NCBI RefSeq assembly: GCF_014636495.1
Contig: NZ_BMEM01000001.1
Coordinates: forward strand, 1,177,773-1,241,772
Source: Ornithinimicrobium tianjinense
GTDB taxonomy: Bacteria > Actinomycetota > Actinomycetes > Actinomycetales > Dermatophilaceae
Direction of reading: 5' to 3'
DNA: 64,000 nt
The notes below the pieces were generated by a model. That model did no database searches. It saw only the letters and a list, made by a program, of their open reading frames with translations, and was not told where the DNA came from. Positions 8,005-15,406 of the stretch are shown piece after piece; the stretch's first letter is position 1; every line of letters begins with the position of its first letter. A program made the position numbers and the translations under genes.

Positions 8005-8682
8005 GTGGCGACGACTTCAGTGACGACGATGACTGACGCGGAGCGCTTCCATGCGACCGCACACGGGCCGGCGACCAGGCCGAACATGACCGGCGTGGGG
8101 ACGATGGTCTGGCTCTCCAGCGAGATCATGTTCTTCGCCGGACTGTTCGCGATGTACTTCACGATCCGCTCGACGGACCCGGGGATGTGGGCCGAGCGCA
8201 CGGAGTACCTCGATCTGACCTTCGCCTCCATCAACACCCTGATCCTCGTCATCTCCTCGGTGTGGTGCCAGTTCGGCGTCTGGAAGGCCGAGCGCGGCAT
8301 CCCGCACCGGACCGGCAGCCTGTTCCACATCGGCAACCCGCTCGGCGCCACGGGGTGGGGCATGCGCGAGTGGTACGTCCTGACCTATCTGTTCGGTGCG
8401 ACCTTCATCGCCGGCCAGGTGTGGGAGTACGCGACCCTGACGAGCGAGGGGCTCACGCCGACCGCGGACTCCTACGGCTCCGTCTTCTACATCACGACCG
8501 GTTTCCACGGGCTCCACGTCACGGGCGGCCTGATCGCCTTCCTGCTCATCATCGGCCGCAGCTTCACCGCCAAGCGCTACACCCACGCGCAGGCGACGGG
8601 AGCGGTCGTCACCTCCTACTACTGGCACTTCGTCGACGTCGTCTGGATCGCGCTGTTCTTCGTGATCTACGTGCTCCGGTGA
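8005..8682 (+). CDS. ctaE: Cytochrome c oxidase subunit III
   Basis: Integral subunit of the aa3 oxidase that stabilises subunit I and its proton uptake. It has 225 residues and five main hydrophobic helices. Typical segments are GTMVWLSSEIMFFAGLFAMYF, WYVLTYLFGATFIAGQVWEY, FYITTGFHGLHVTGG and SYYWHFVDVVWIALFFVIY. The GTG at 8005 fits family N-termini and has a leaderless promoter; an in-frame ATG lies at 8029. It begins a ctaE-qcrC-qcrA-qcrB cluster, the standard actinobacterial arrangement, separated from ctaCDF by the repeat array and trpD. Confidence 0.95.
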   Translation: MATTSVTTMTDAERFHATAHGPATRPNMTGVGTMVWLSSEIMFFAGLFAMYFTIRSTDPGMWAERTEYLDLTFASINTLILVISSVWCQFGVWKAERGIPHRTGSLFHIGNPLGATGWGMREWYVLTYLFGATFIAGQVWEYATLTSEGLTPTADSYGSVFYITTGFHGLHVTGGLIAFLLIIGRSFTAKRYTHAQATGAVVTSYYWHFVDVVWIALFFVIYVLR

Positions 8683-8740
8683 GCTCGATGACCGACCAGC
8701 CCCTGACCGACTGCCCGACCCGATCCGGAAGGACCGACGA

Positions 8741-9544
8741 GTGAGTTCCCCCGCCGCACTTCGCCGCAGCCCGCTAGCGCTGCTGGTGGTGCTGTTCCTG
8801 GGCCTGTGCTTCACCGGCACCGCCTACGCCGCCCTGCAGCCGAGCGCCGCTCCCGGCACCTCCGCAGCCACGATGTCCGCCGAGGACGTCGCCGCCGGCA
8901 AGAAGCTCTTCCTCGGCAACTGCGCCACGTGCCACGGGACCAACGGTGAGGGTGTGGACCCGATCGGCCCGTCGCTCGTCGGGGCGGGTGCGGCTGCGGT
9001 CGACTTCCAGGTCTCCACCGGGCGTATGCCGCTGCCGGCACCCGGCGTGCAGGCCGACCGCAACGCCTCGCAGGTGAAGTTCTCCGAGGAGGAGATCAGC
9101 CAGCTGGCGGCCTACGTCGACTCCCTGGGTCCCGGCCCGGACGTCCCGGCGGCGGAGTACACCGACCTCCAGGGGGCGGACATCGCCGCCGGCGGTGCGG
9201 CATACCGGACCAACTGCGCGATGTGCCACAACTCCTCCGGCACCGGTGGCGCGCTGACCCGCGGCAAGTACGCGCCCACCCTGATGGGTGTCGAGCCGCA
9301 GCACATCTACGAGGCCATGCTGACGGGCCCGCAGTCCATGCCGGTGTTCAACGACAACAACCTGACGCCGCAGGACAAGGAGAACATCATCGCCTTCCTC
9401 AAGAACATGGAAGAGGGCGGCAACTCCTACGGTGGGGCCGGCATCGGCAGCTACGGCCCGGCGGGCGACGCGCTCTTCGTCTGGACGCTCGGCATCGGCA
9501 CCTTGATCGCTCTGGCGGTCTGGATCGGACGGAAGGCGGCCTGA
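8741..9544 (+). CDS. qcrC: Dihaem cytochrome c subunit of the bc1 complex
   Basis: Carries electrons from the Rieske protein to CuA of the oxidase in the bc1-aa3 supercomplex, replacing a soluble cytochrome c. It has 267 residues: an N-terminal membrane/signal segment (about residues 10-31), two class I haem sites (CATCH near residue 66 and CAMCH near residue 164), and a C-terminal membrane anchor (LFVWTLGIGTLIALAVWIG). The GTG start at 8741 has GGAAGGA 8 nt upstream. The qcrA start follows by one base. Confidence 0.95.
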   Translation: MSSPAALRRSPLALLVVLFLGLCFTGTAYAALQPSAAPGTSAATMSAEDVAAGKKLFLGNCATCHGTNGEGVDPIGPSLVGAGAAAVDFQVSTGRMPLPAPGVQADRNASQVKFSEEEISQLAAYVDSLGPGPDVPAAEYTDLQGADIAAGGAAYRTNCAMCHNSSGTGGALTRGKYAPTLMGVEPQHIYEAMLTGPQSMPVFNDNNLTPQDKENIIAFLKNMEEGGNSYGGAGIGSYGPAGDALFVWTLGIGTLIALAVWIGRKAA

Positions 9545-9545
9545 C

Positions 9546-10619
9546 GTGAGCACGCACCACGACAACCTCCCGGCCACGGCGGAGCCCGCCGAGGACCGGT
9601 TCACCAACCCCGGCTTCCCGCCGCACACCCCGCGTCGCTCGGACGTGGACGAGCGGGCGGCCCGGCGGGCGTCCGTCCAGGTCGTCACCCTCTTCACCAT
9701 CTCGGCGCTCGCGTCGATCGCCTTCCTGGTCGCCTACTACGCGATCGACCCGGAGCTCAAGGGCTCGATCATCGGGATCGGCGAGGTCAACCTCTTCCAT
9801 GTCGTCCTCGGCCTGACCATGGGCCTGTCCCTGCTCGGGATCGGTCTGGGTGCCGTGCACTGGGCCAAGACCCTGATGCCGGACGAGGAGTCGGTGGAGG
9901 AGCGTCACACGATGGCCTCCGCGCAGGAGGACCGCGACGCCGTGGGCCGTCAGCTGTCCCACGGCTGGCGCAGCACCCACCTGAACCGCCGCAGCGCGCT
10001 CCTCGGCTCGGCCGGTGGCGCCCTCGGGCTGTTCGCGCTCCCGCTGGTCGTCCCGGTGCTCGCGGGCCTCGGTCCGCGCCCGCGGGGCGAGCTCTACACG
10101 ACCAACTGGGAAGCCGGTAAGCGTCTGATGATCGATCCCTCCGGCGCGCCGATCCGCGCCGCGGACGTGACGCAGGGCTCGGTCTTCCACGTCATGCCCG
10201 ACGGGTTCGTGGGGGCCGCCGCGCACGAGCTGGACCCGCAGGACATGATGACGTCCAAGGCGAAGGACCAGGTCATCCTGGTCAAGCTGGACCCGGCGAA
10301 AATCAAGAGCCAGAAGCAGCGGGACTGGGGCTACGACGGGATCGTGGCGTACTCCAAGGTGTGCACCCATGTCGGGTGCCCGGTCGCGCTCTACGAGCAG
10401 CAGACCCACCACCTGCTGTGCCCGTGCCACCAGTCGACGTTCGACATGACCGACGACTGCAAGGTCATCTTCGGCCCGGCCAAGCGGCCGCTGCCGCAGC
10501 TGCCCATCACCGTCGACGACGAGGGCTACATCGTCGCGGTCGACGGTTTCCGTGAGCCGATCGGTCCGAGCTTCTGGGAGCGCAAGCGGCCCGGCATCCT
10601 GATGGAGGACGAGGGATGA
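9546..10619 (+). CDS. qcrA: Rieske iron-sulfur subunit of the bc1 complex
   Basis: Accepts electrons from menaquinol via its 2Fe-2S cluster. The 357-residue actinobacterial form has three transmembrane helices (about residues 47-67, 81-100, 149-172) before the soluble domain. Cluster ligands are in CTHVGC and CPCHQS near residues 277-302. A twin-Arg-like RR (NRRSALLGSAGG) precedes the third helix, as in other actinobacterial QcrA proteins inserted by Tat/Sec cooperation. Start is GTG at 9546; the stop overlaps the qcrB start. Confidence 0.95.
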   Translation: MSTHHDNLPATAEPAEDRFTNPGFPPHTPRRSDVDERAARRASVQVVTLFTISALASIAFLVAYYAIDPELKGSIIGIGEVNLFHVVLGLTMGLSLLGIGLGAVHWAKTLMPDEESVEERHTMASAQEDRDAVGRQLSHGWRSTHLNRRSALLGSAGGALGLFALPLVVPVLAGLGPRPRGELYTTNWEAGKRLMIDPSGAPIRAADVTQGSVFHVMPDGFVGAAAHELDPQDMMTSKAKDQVILVKLDPAKIKSQKQRDWGYDGIVAYSKVCTHVGCPVALYEQQTHHLLCPCHQSTFDMTDDCKVIFGPAKRPLPQLPITVDDEGYIVAVDGFREPIGPSFWERKRPGILMEDEG

Positions 10620-12445
10620 GCACCAACCACGTGCCCCAGGGGGCAGGCCACCTGCGCGCCGAGACGGCGACCGCCGGCGCCGCCACCGCGACCGCACCGC
10701 AGCCCGGCTGGTCCCCGGACCAGGGGTCGAAGGACGCCACCTTCCCCAAGGCTCTCGTCGGCGTCGACGAGAGGCTGGGCGCCGCGAAGATGATGCGCTG
10801 GGGTCTGGGCAAGGTCTTCCCCGACCACTGGAGCTTCCTGCTCGGCGAGATCGCCATGTACTCCATGATCATCGCGCTCATCACTGGCACCTTCCTGACC
10901 CTGTGGTTCGTGCCCAGCATGGGCCACGTGGTCTACGACGGCTCCTACGTGCCGCTCAAGGGCGTCGCGATGTCGGAGGCCTACGCGTCCACGCTGGACA
11001 TCAGCTTCGAGGTCAAGGGCGGACTGCTGATCCGTCAGCTCCACCACTGGTCGGCCCTGTTCTTCATCGTCGGCATCGCCGTGCACGCGGCGCGCGTCTT
11101 CTTCACCGGCGCGTTCCGCAAGCCGCGCGAGATCAACTGGGTCATCGGCGTCGTGATGTCCCTGCTGGCCTGCATCGAGGGCTTCGCCGGCTACTCCCTG
11201 CCGGACGACCTGCTGTCGGGCACCGGTATCCGTGCGATGAACGGGTTCATGATGTCGGCCCCGGTCATCGGCACCTGGATGACGTTCTTCGTCTTCGGTG
11301 GCGAGTTCCCGGGCGAGTCGATCATCACTCGCCTCTACATCGCGCACGTGCTCCTCATCCCGGCCATCCTCGTCGGGTTGTTCGTGGCGCACCTCATCCT
11401 GATCGTGCTGCCCAAGCACACCCAGTACCCCGGCCCGGGTCGGACCAACGACAACGTGGCGGGCTTCCCGGTGATGCCGGTGTATGCCGCGAAGGCCGGC
11501 GGTTTCTTCTTCGTCGTGTTCGGCATCACCGCCCTGGTCTCGGCCCTGGTGCAGATCAACCCCGTGTGGGTGTTCGGCCCCTACGACCCGACGCAGGTCA
11601 CCGCGGGCTCGCAGCCGGACTTCTACATGTGGTTCTCCGACGGCGCGCTGCGTCTCCTGCCGGGCTGGCTGGAGTTCGAGCTCTGGGGCACGACGTGGAG
11701 CTTCAACATCTTCCTCGGCTCCCTGCTCCTGCTGCCGCTCGTGTGGCTGATCCTGGGTGTGTACCCGTTCGTGGAGGCGTGGATCACCGGCGACAAGCGT
11801 GAGCACCACCTGCTCCAGCGCCCCCGCAACGCGCCCGTGCGCACGGCGGTCGGCATGGCGGCCATCTCGATGTACCTGGTGCTCGCCCTGGCCTGCATCA
11901 ACGACATCCTGGCGATCAAGCTCCACCTGTCGATCAACGACCTGACCATCCTGTTCCGGGTGCTGTTCTTCGTCCTCCCGGTCGTCGTGTTCTTCGTCGT
12001 CAAGCGTCTGTGCCTCTCGCTGCAGCGGCACGACCGCGAGACCGTGCTGCACGGGTGGGAGACCGGTCGCGTCGTCCGCACCGAGGAGGGTCGCTTCTTC
12101 GAGGTGCACGCTCCTCTCGACGAGTACACCCGGTGGAGCCTGGTGGAGTACGAGACGCCGCGACCGCTGGGTCAGCTCGACGGTGCGCCCACGGACGAGC
12201 ACGGTGTGCGTCGTCCCGCGGGTCCGCTCACCGGGCTCCGCAACGCGCTGTCCTCCTTCTACTACAAGGACTCGATTACTGCCGTCACCCCGTCCGAGCT
12301 CGCTGCCGCGCACCACCACGGCGAGCACGAGGCGCTCGAGACGCCGGAGGAGGCCGCGCGCATCGACCAGCACGGTGCTCCGGTGTCCGAGGCGCCCGGT
12401 GACGACTACTACACGAAGGGTCTGAAGGCTGGTCGCCACAGCTGA
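10616..12445 (+). CDS. qcrB: Cytochrome b subunit of the bc1 complex
   Basis: Membrane core of menaquinol:cytochrome c reductase, holding both b haems and the quinone sites. At 609 residues it includes the usual long actinobacterial soluble tail (about the last 190 residues). Visible are the haem His positions in LIRQLHHWSALFFIVGIAVHAARVFF, the lumen-side PDDLLSGTGIRAMNGF segment, and the second His set in YIAHVLLIPAILVGLFVAHL. It overlaps qcrA by four bases (ATGA), so translation is coupled. In mycobacteria this protein is the target of bc1 inhibitors. Confidence 0.96.
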   Translation: MSTNHVPQGAGHLRAETATAGAATATAPQPGWSPDQGSKDATFPKALVGVDERLGAAKMMRWGLGKVFPDHWSFLLGEIAMYSMIIALITGTFLTLWFVPSMGHVVYDGSYVPLKGVAMSEAYASTLDISFEVKGGLLIRQLHHWSALFFIVGIAVHAARVFFTGAFRKPREINWVIGVVMSLLACIEGFAGYSLPDDLLSGTGIRAMNGFMMSAPVIGTWMTFFVFGGEFPGESIITRLYIAHVLLIPAILVGLFVAHLILIVLPKHTQYPGPGRTNDNVAGFPVMPVYAAKAGGFFFVVFGITALVSALVQINPVWVFGPYDPTQVTAGSQPDFYMWFSDGALRLLPGWLEFELWGTTWSFNIFLGSLLLLPLVWLILGVYPFVEAWITGDKREHHLLQRPRNAPVRTAVGMAAISMYLVLALACINDILAIKLHLSINDLTILFRVLFFVLPVVVFFVVKRLCLSLQRHDRETVLHGWETGRVVRTEEGRFFEVHAPLDEYTRWSLVEYETPRPLGQLDGAPTDEHGVRRPAGPLTGLRNALSSFYYKDSITAVTPSELAAAHHHGEHEALETPEEAARIDQHGAPVSEAPGDDYYTKGLKAGRHS

Positions 12446-12536
12446 CCCGCCGGTCCCGGACGACGAGCGCCCCGTTCCTCCCTCGGAGGACGGGGCGCCG
12501 TCGCTCCATCTGACCCGGGCCGAGTTCGAGGACGCG

Positions 12537-12851
12537 GTGGGCGACGCCCTGGACCTCGTCCCGCCCGAGCTGATGGACCAGCTGGACAACGTGGTCTTCT
12601 TCGTCGAGGACGAGCCGCCGGAGGACGACCCTGAGCTGCTCGGCGTCTACGACGGTGTGCCCCTGACCGAGCGCGACCTCACCTGGGGCGGGCAGCTGCC
12701 CGACCGGATCACCATCTTCTCCGGACCCCTCCAACGGATGTGCTCGGACCGCGAGGAGCTGCTCGAGGAGATCGCCGTGACGGTGGTGCACGAGATCGCT
12801 CACCACTTCGGGATCGACGACGAGGCCCTGCACGAGCTGGGCTGGGGCTGA
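12537..12851 (+). CDS. Small zincin-like metallopeptidase (HExxH family)
   Basis: A small cytosolic protein with the zinc-protease motif: VTVVHEIAHHFGI gives HEIAH, with Asp/Glu residues downstream (DDEALHELGWG). Family members are 110-140 residues with unknown substrates and are sometimes listed as DUF1025-like. The GTG at 12537 gives 104 residues but cuts into the conserved N-terminus: the frame upstream still reads LTRAEFEDA, which belongs to the family. No ATG/GTG/TTG exists in frame before the stop at 12423, so the true start may be a CTG (12510 or 12429). It follows qcrB by 91 nt. Confidence 0.7.
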   Translation: MGDALDLVPPELMDQLDNVVFFVEDEPPEDDPELLGVYDGVPLTERDLTWGGQLPDRITIFSGPLQRMCSDREELLEEIAVTVVHEIAHHFGIDDEALHELGWG

Positions 12852-12876
12852 CCCCCGCGGGTGCGGCTCGCCTCGC

Positions 12877-12882
12877 TAGAGT
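12877..12882 (+). promoter_or_regulatory. -10 element (TAGAGT) for a leaderless Lrp-domain gene
   Basis: TAGAGT lies exactly 6 nt before the GTG at 12889, with no ribosome binding site. Its geometry is identical to the candidates before ctaE and aroG. Confidence 0.6.
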
Positions 12883-12888
12883 GACGGG

Positions 12889-13170
12889 GTGATATCCGCC
12901 ATCGTCCTGATCAAGGCAGAAGTCAGCCGCATTCCCGAGGCAGCCCGAGAGATCGCGCAGATCAAGGGGATCAGCGAGGTCCACTCCGTCACCGGCGACA
13001 CGGACATCATCGCCGTGGCGCGTGTGCCGCGGCACGAGGACTTCCACGACGTGATCGCCGACCAGCTCAACAAGGTCCCCGGCGTGCTGGAGACGAGCAC
13101 GCACATCGCCTTCCGGACCTACAGCGATGCGGAACTGGACGCCGGCTTCGCCCTCGGCCTGGACGACTGA
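12889..13170 (+). CDS. Stand-alone Lrp/AsnC ligand-binding (RAM) domain protein
   Basis: A 93-residue protein consisting only of the effector-binding, oligomerising domain of Lrp/AsnC regulators, with no helix-turn-helix. Features are the AIVLIKAEVSRIPEAAREIA opening, the GISEVHSVTGDTDIIAVARV strand-turn-strand with its conserved G-D-D pattern, and a LNKVPGVLETSTHIAF C-terminal strand. Such SraA-like proteins bind amino acids and may tune full-length Lrp regulators. Its ligand is unknown. It is transcribed alone, apparently without a leader, and converges on the UvrC-like gene. Confidence 0.85.
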   Translation: MISAIVLIKAEVSRIPEAAREIAQIKGISEVHSVTGDTDIIAVARVPRHEDFHDVIADQLNKVPGVLETSTHIAFRTYSDAELDAGFALGLDD

Positions 13171-13212
13171 CCCTACTTCTCGATCGGCCCGCGCGGTGGT
13201 TGCGCGCAGTCG

Positions 13213-14982
13213 CTAGGCCACGCCCTCGTGCAGGGCCCCGGCCGGTCGTTCGAGCGGGGTGGCGACCGACACCTCGCCCGTCGACACCTCGTGCCAGCGG
13301 GCAGCCGCCGGTTCCAGGACCGCGCGGCTGGCGCCGGCGCCGTCGACCGGGCACGTCCAGCGTCCCTGCAGGTCGACGAGCCGCACGCCGGGCGTCTCGA
13401 GCCAGCGCAGGATCAGCTCGGTCTCCTCGGTGAGCACGGGGTTGCCGCCGCTCCCCGGAGGTGGAACCACCTCGGCGGTCTCCCGCAGGGCGTCGATGTA
13501 GGGCAACGGGTCCGCACCTGGTGGCGTCACCGTGGTCCCCGCCAGGCGGCCGTGGCGTACGGTCACGATCTCCCAGCCGCCGCTGTCCCGGCGGCGCGCT
13601 GCCACGAGCTCGGGGGCCTCGGACAGCGGGCGCAGCCGCTGCACGCGCGCGGCGGCCCGGACGAGCGCCATCATCCGGTCGCGCAACGTCGCCGCCTCCT
13701 CGAAGCGCTCCTGCGCCGCGAGGGCGTCCAGCCGCTCCCGCAGTGCCGCCATGACGCTGCGGGAGCTGCCGGTCAGCACCTCGGCGGCCTGCTCAGCGAC
13801 GTGCGCGTAGTCCGCCGCGCTCTGGGCGCCGACGCACGGACCTCCGCACCGGTTCATCTCGAGGAGTGCGCAGGCGGACTTCTTCGTCGCGCTCAGGCTG
13901 AGCCGTGGGGTGCACTGCCGCAGCGGGACGACCTCGTAGAGCGCGATGACAGCCGCCTCGGCGGTGCGGCGGCTGCCGAACGGGCCGGCATAGTGCGCTC
14001 CGTCGTCCTTGACCGACCGCACGATCGAGAGCCTGGGGAAAGGTTCGTCGGTGAGCTTGACCCAGACCGACTTCTCAGGGAAGCGTGAGCGGCGGTTGTA
14101 GCGAGGTTTGTGGGCGGCGATCAGGCGCAGCTCGCGGACCGACGCCTCGAGCGGGGTCGCGCAGACGATCGGCGTGATGGACTCGGCCAGTCCCACCATC
14201 TCCGTCATCCGTCGCCGCGTCTCCGAGGCGGTGAAGTAGGTGCGGGTGCGCCGTCTCAGGTCGGTCGCCGTCCCGACGTAGAGCGGCTCGCCGGACCCGT
14301 CCCGGAAGACGTAGACCCCGGGAGCGGACGGCATGGCGTCAGCGAGGAAGCGCTTGCGACGCTGTGCGGTGCTCACCCGCGAGCTGTAGGACTGCAGCTC
14401 CTCCAGGGTGTGCACGCCGAGGTTGCCGACCCGCTCGATCAGCCCGTGCAGCACGTCGACGGTGGCCCTCGCGTCGTGCAGGGCCCGGTGGTCCGGCGTC
14501 GTCGTCGCGGAGAAGAGGCGCGCCAGGCTGGACAGCTTGTGGTTGGGTGCCTCGTCGCGGTGCACCAGCTGGCGGGCCAGCCGCACCGTGTCGATCACGG
14601 CGAAGCCTGGCCAGACGTGGCCGGTCTCGGCGGCCGCGGCCTTGAGGAAGGAGACGTCGAAGCCCGCGTTGTGGGCGACCAGAACCGATCCTGCCGCGAA
14701 CTCCAGGAACTGCGGCATGACGGTGCGGATGCTCGGAGCGTCGGCCACCATCGCGTTGGTGATCCCGGTCAGCACGGTGATGAACGGCGGGATCGGTGTG
14801 CTCGGCCGCACCAAGGTCTGGAACTCTCCGATAACGGCTCCGCCGCGCACCTTGACGGCGCCGAACTCGGTGATCTGCGACCCGGCGGGGGAGCCGCCGG
14901 TGGTCTCCAGGTCGACGACGACGAAGGTGACGTCGGACAGGGCTGTCCCCAGGTCGTCGAACGTCTCCTGCACCATCTGCAT
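13213..14982 (-). CDS. DEDD exonuclease / GIY-YIG endonuclease / UVR fusion (UvrC-like)
   Basis: Three modules in 589 residues. Residues ~15-180 are a DnaQ-type DEDDh exonuclease (VVVDLETTGG, LVAHNAGFDVSFL, HRALHDARAT). Residues ~215-295 are a GIY-YIG nuclease (PGVYVFRD..GEPLYVGTATDLRRR). Then come four cysteines spaced as in the UvrC 4Fe-4S site (LRQC, SACAL, NRCGGPC) and a UVR helix pair (~residues 410-445). M. tuberculosis has a similar fusion near trpD (Rv2191). It probably acts in nucleotide excision or mismatch processing. I chose the ATG at 14982 because TACGGT precedes it by exactly 6 nt (leaderless) and homology begins there; a GTG at 15054 would read through an inverted repeat. Confidence 0.85.
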   Translation of the reverse strand: MQMVQETFDDLGTALSDVTFVVVDLETTGGSPAGSQITEFGAVKVRGGAVIGEFQTLVRPSTPIPPFITVLTGITNAMVADAPSIRTVMPQFLEFAAGSVLVAHNAGFDVSFLKAAAAETGHVWPGFAVIDTVRLARQLVHRDEAPNHKLSSLARLFSATTTPDHRALHDARATVDVLHGLIERVGNLGVHTLEELQSYSSRVSTAQRRKRFLADAMPSAPGVYVFRDGSGEPLYVGTATDLRRRTRTYFTASETRRRMTEMVGLAESITPIVCATPLEASVRELRLIAAHKPRYNRRSRFPEKSVWVKLTDEPFPRLSIVRSVKDDGAHYAGPFGSRRTAEAAVIALYEVVPLRQCTPRLSLSATKKSACALLEMNRCGGPCVGAQSAADYAHVAEQAAEVLTGSSRSVMAALRERLDALAAQERFEEAATLRDRMMALVRAAARVQRLRPLSEAPELVAARRRDSGGWEIVTVRHGRLAGTTVTPPGADPLPYIDALRETAEVVPPPGSGGNPVLTEETELILRWLETPGVRLVDLQGRWTCPVDGAGASRAVLEPAAARWHEVSTGEVSVATPLERPAGALHEGVA

Positions 14983-15003
14983 GTCCTGACCGTAGGTGCG
15001 AGG

Positions 15004-15048
15004 ACCGACAGACCCCCGCAGGCAGGCCGCACGGGCGGGTCTGTCGGT
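15004..15048. promoter_or_regulatory. 12-bp inverted repeat between two divergent promoters
   Basis: ACCGACAGACCC at 15004-15015 pairs perfectly with GGGTCTGTCGGT at 15037-15048, with 21 nt between the arms. On the left, TACGGT (14994-14989, minus strand) is the -10 of the UvrC-like gene. On the right, TAGCGT at 15059-15064 is a candidate -10 for the Cys-rich gene. The arms thus cover both -35 regions, the position expected for a shared operator. It could instead be a hairpin in an unrecognised transcript. Confidence 0.55.
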
Positions 15049-15085
15049 GCTCACCCCTAGCGTCGCCAGTGAAGGAGGTCAAGAG

Positions 15086-15391
15086 ATGACCACGACCATC
15101 AGTACGACGATCGACTGCGACACCTGCCCGGTCCGTGGCAGGCACTGCGGTGACTGCTTCGTGCCCGTCCTGGGGCGCCTCTGGCTCGGGAACCCAGGAG
15201 ACCCCGGGCGACCTGACACGGCGGCTCAACCGCGAGCCGCAGAGACGCCGCCCGTCTCCACGACGGTCGCGCTCGACAGCGACGAGCTCGCCGCGGTGAG
15301 CGCCTTCGTGCGCGCCGGCCTGGTCGACCCCGAGGAGGCGGGCGGTCTGAGGGCCCGGCTGACCCTGTCGACCGGGTATGCCGTGGGCTGA
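15086..15391 (+). CDS. Small cysteine-rich conserved actinobacterial protein
   Basis: A 101-residue protein of unknown function. Near the N-terminus it has a compact four-cysteine pattern, CDTC then six residues then CGDC, followed by FVPVL; this looks like a zinc or Fe-S knuckle. The middle is Pro/Ala-rich and likely disordered. The C-terminal helix (SDELAAVSAFVRAGLVDPEEAG) is the most regular part. The ATG at 15086 is well supported by GGAGG 8 nt upstream. It is divergent from the UvrC-like nuclease and shares an inverted repeat with it, so a link to DNA repair is possible. It resembles conserved hypothetical proteins of other actinobacteria. Confidence 0.65.
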   Translation: MTTTISTTIDCDTCPVRGRHCGDCFVPVLGRLWLGNPGDPGRPDTAAQPRAAETPPVSTTVALDSDELAAVSAFVRAGLVDPEEAGGLRARLTLSTGYAVG

Positions 15392-15406
15392 CACCCGGAG
15401 TCCCCT

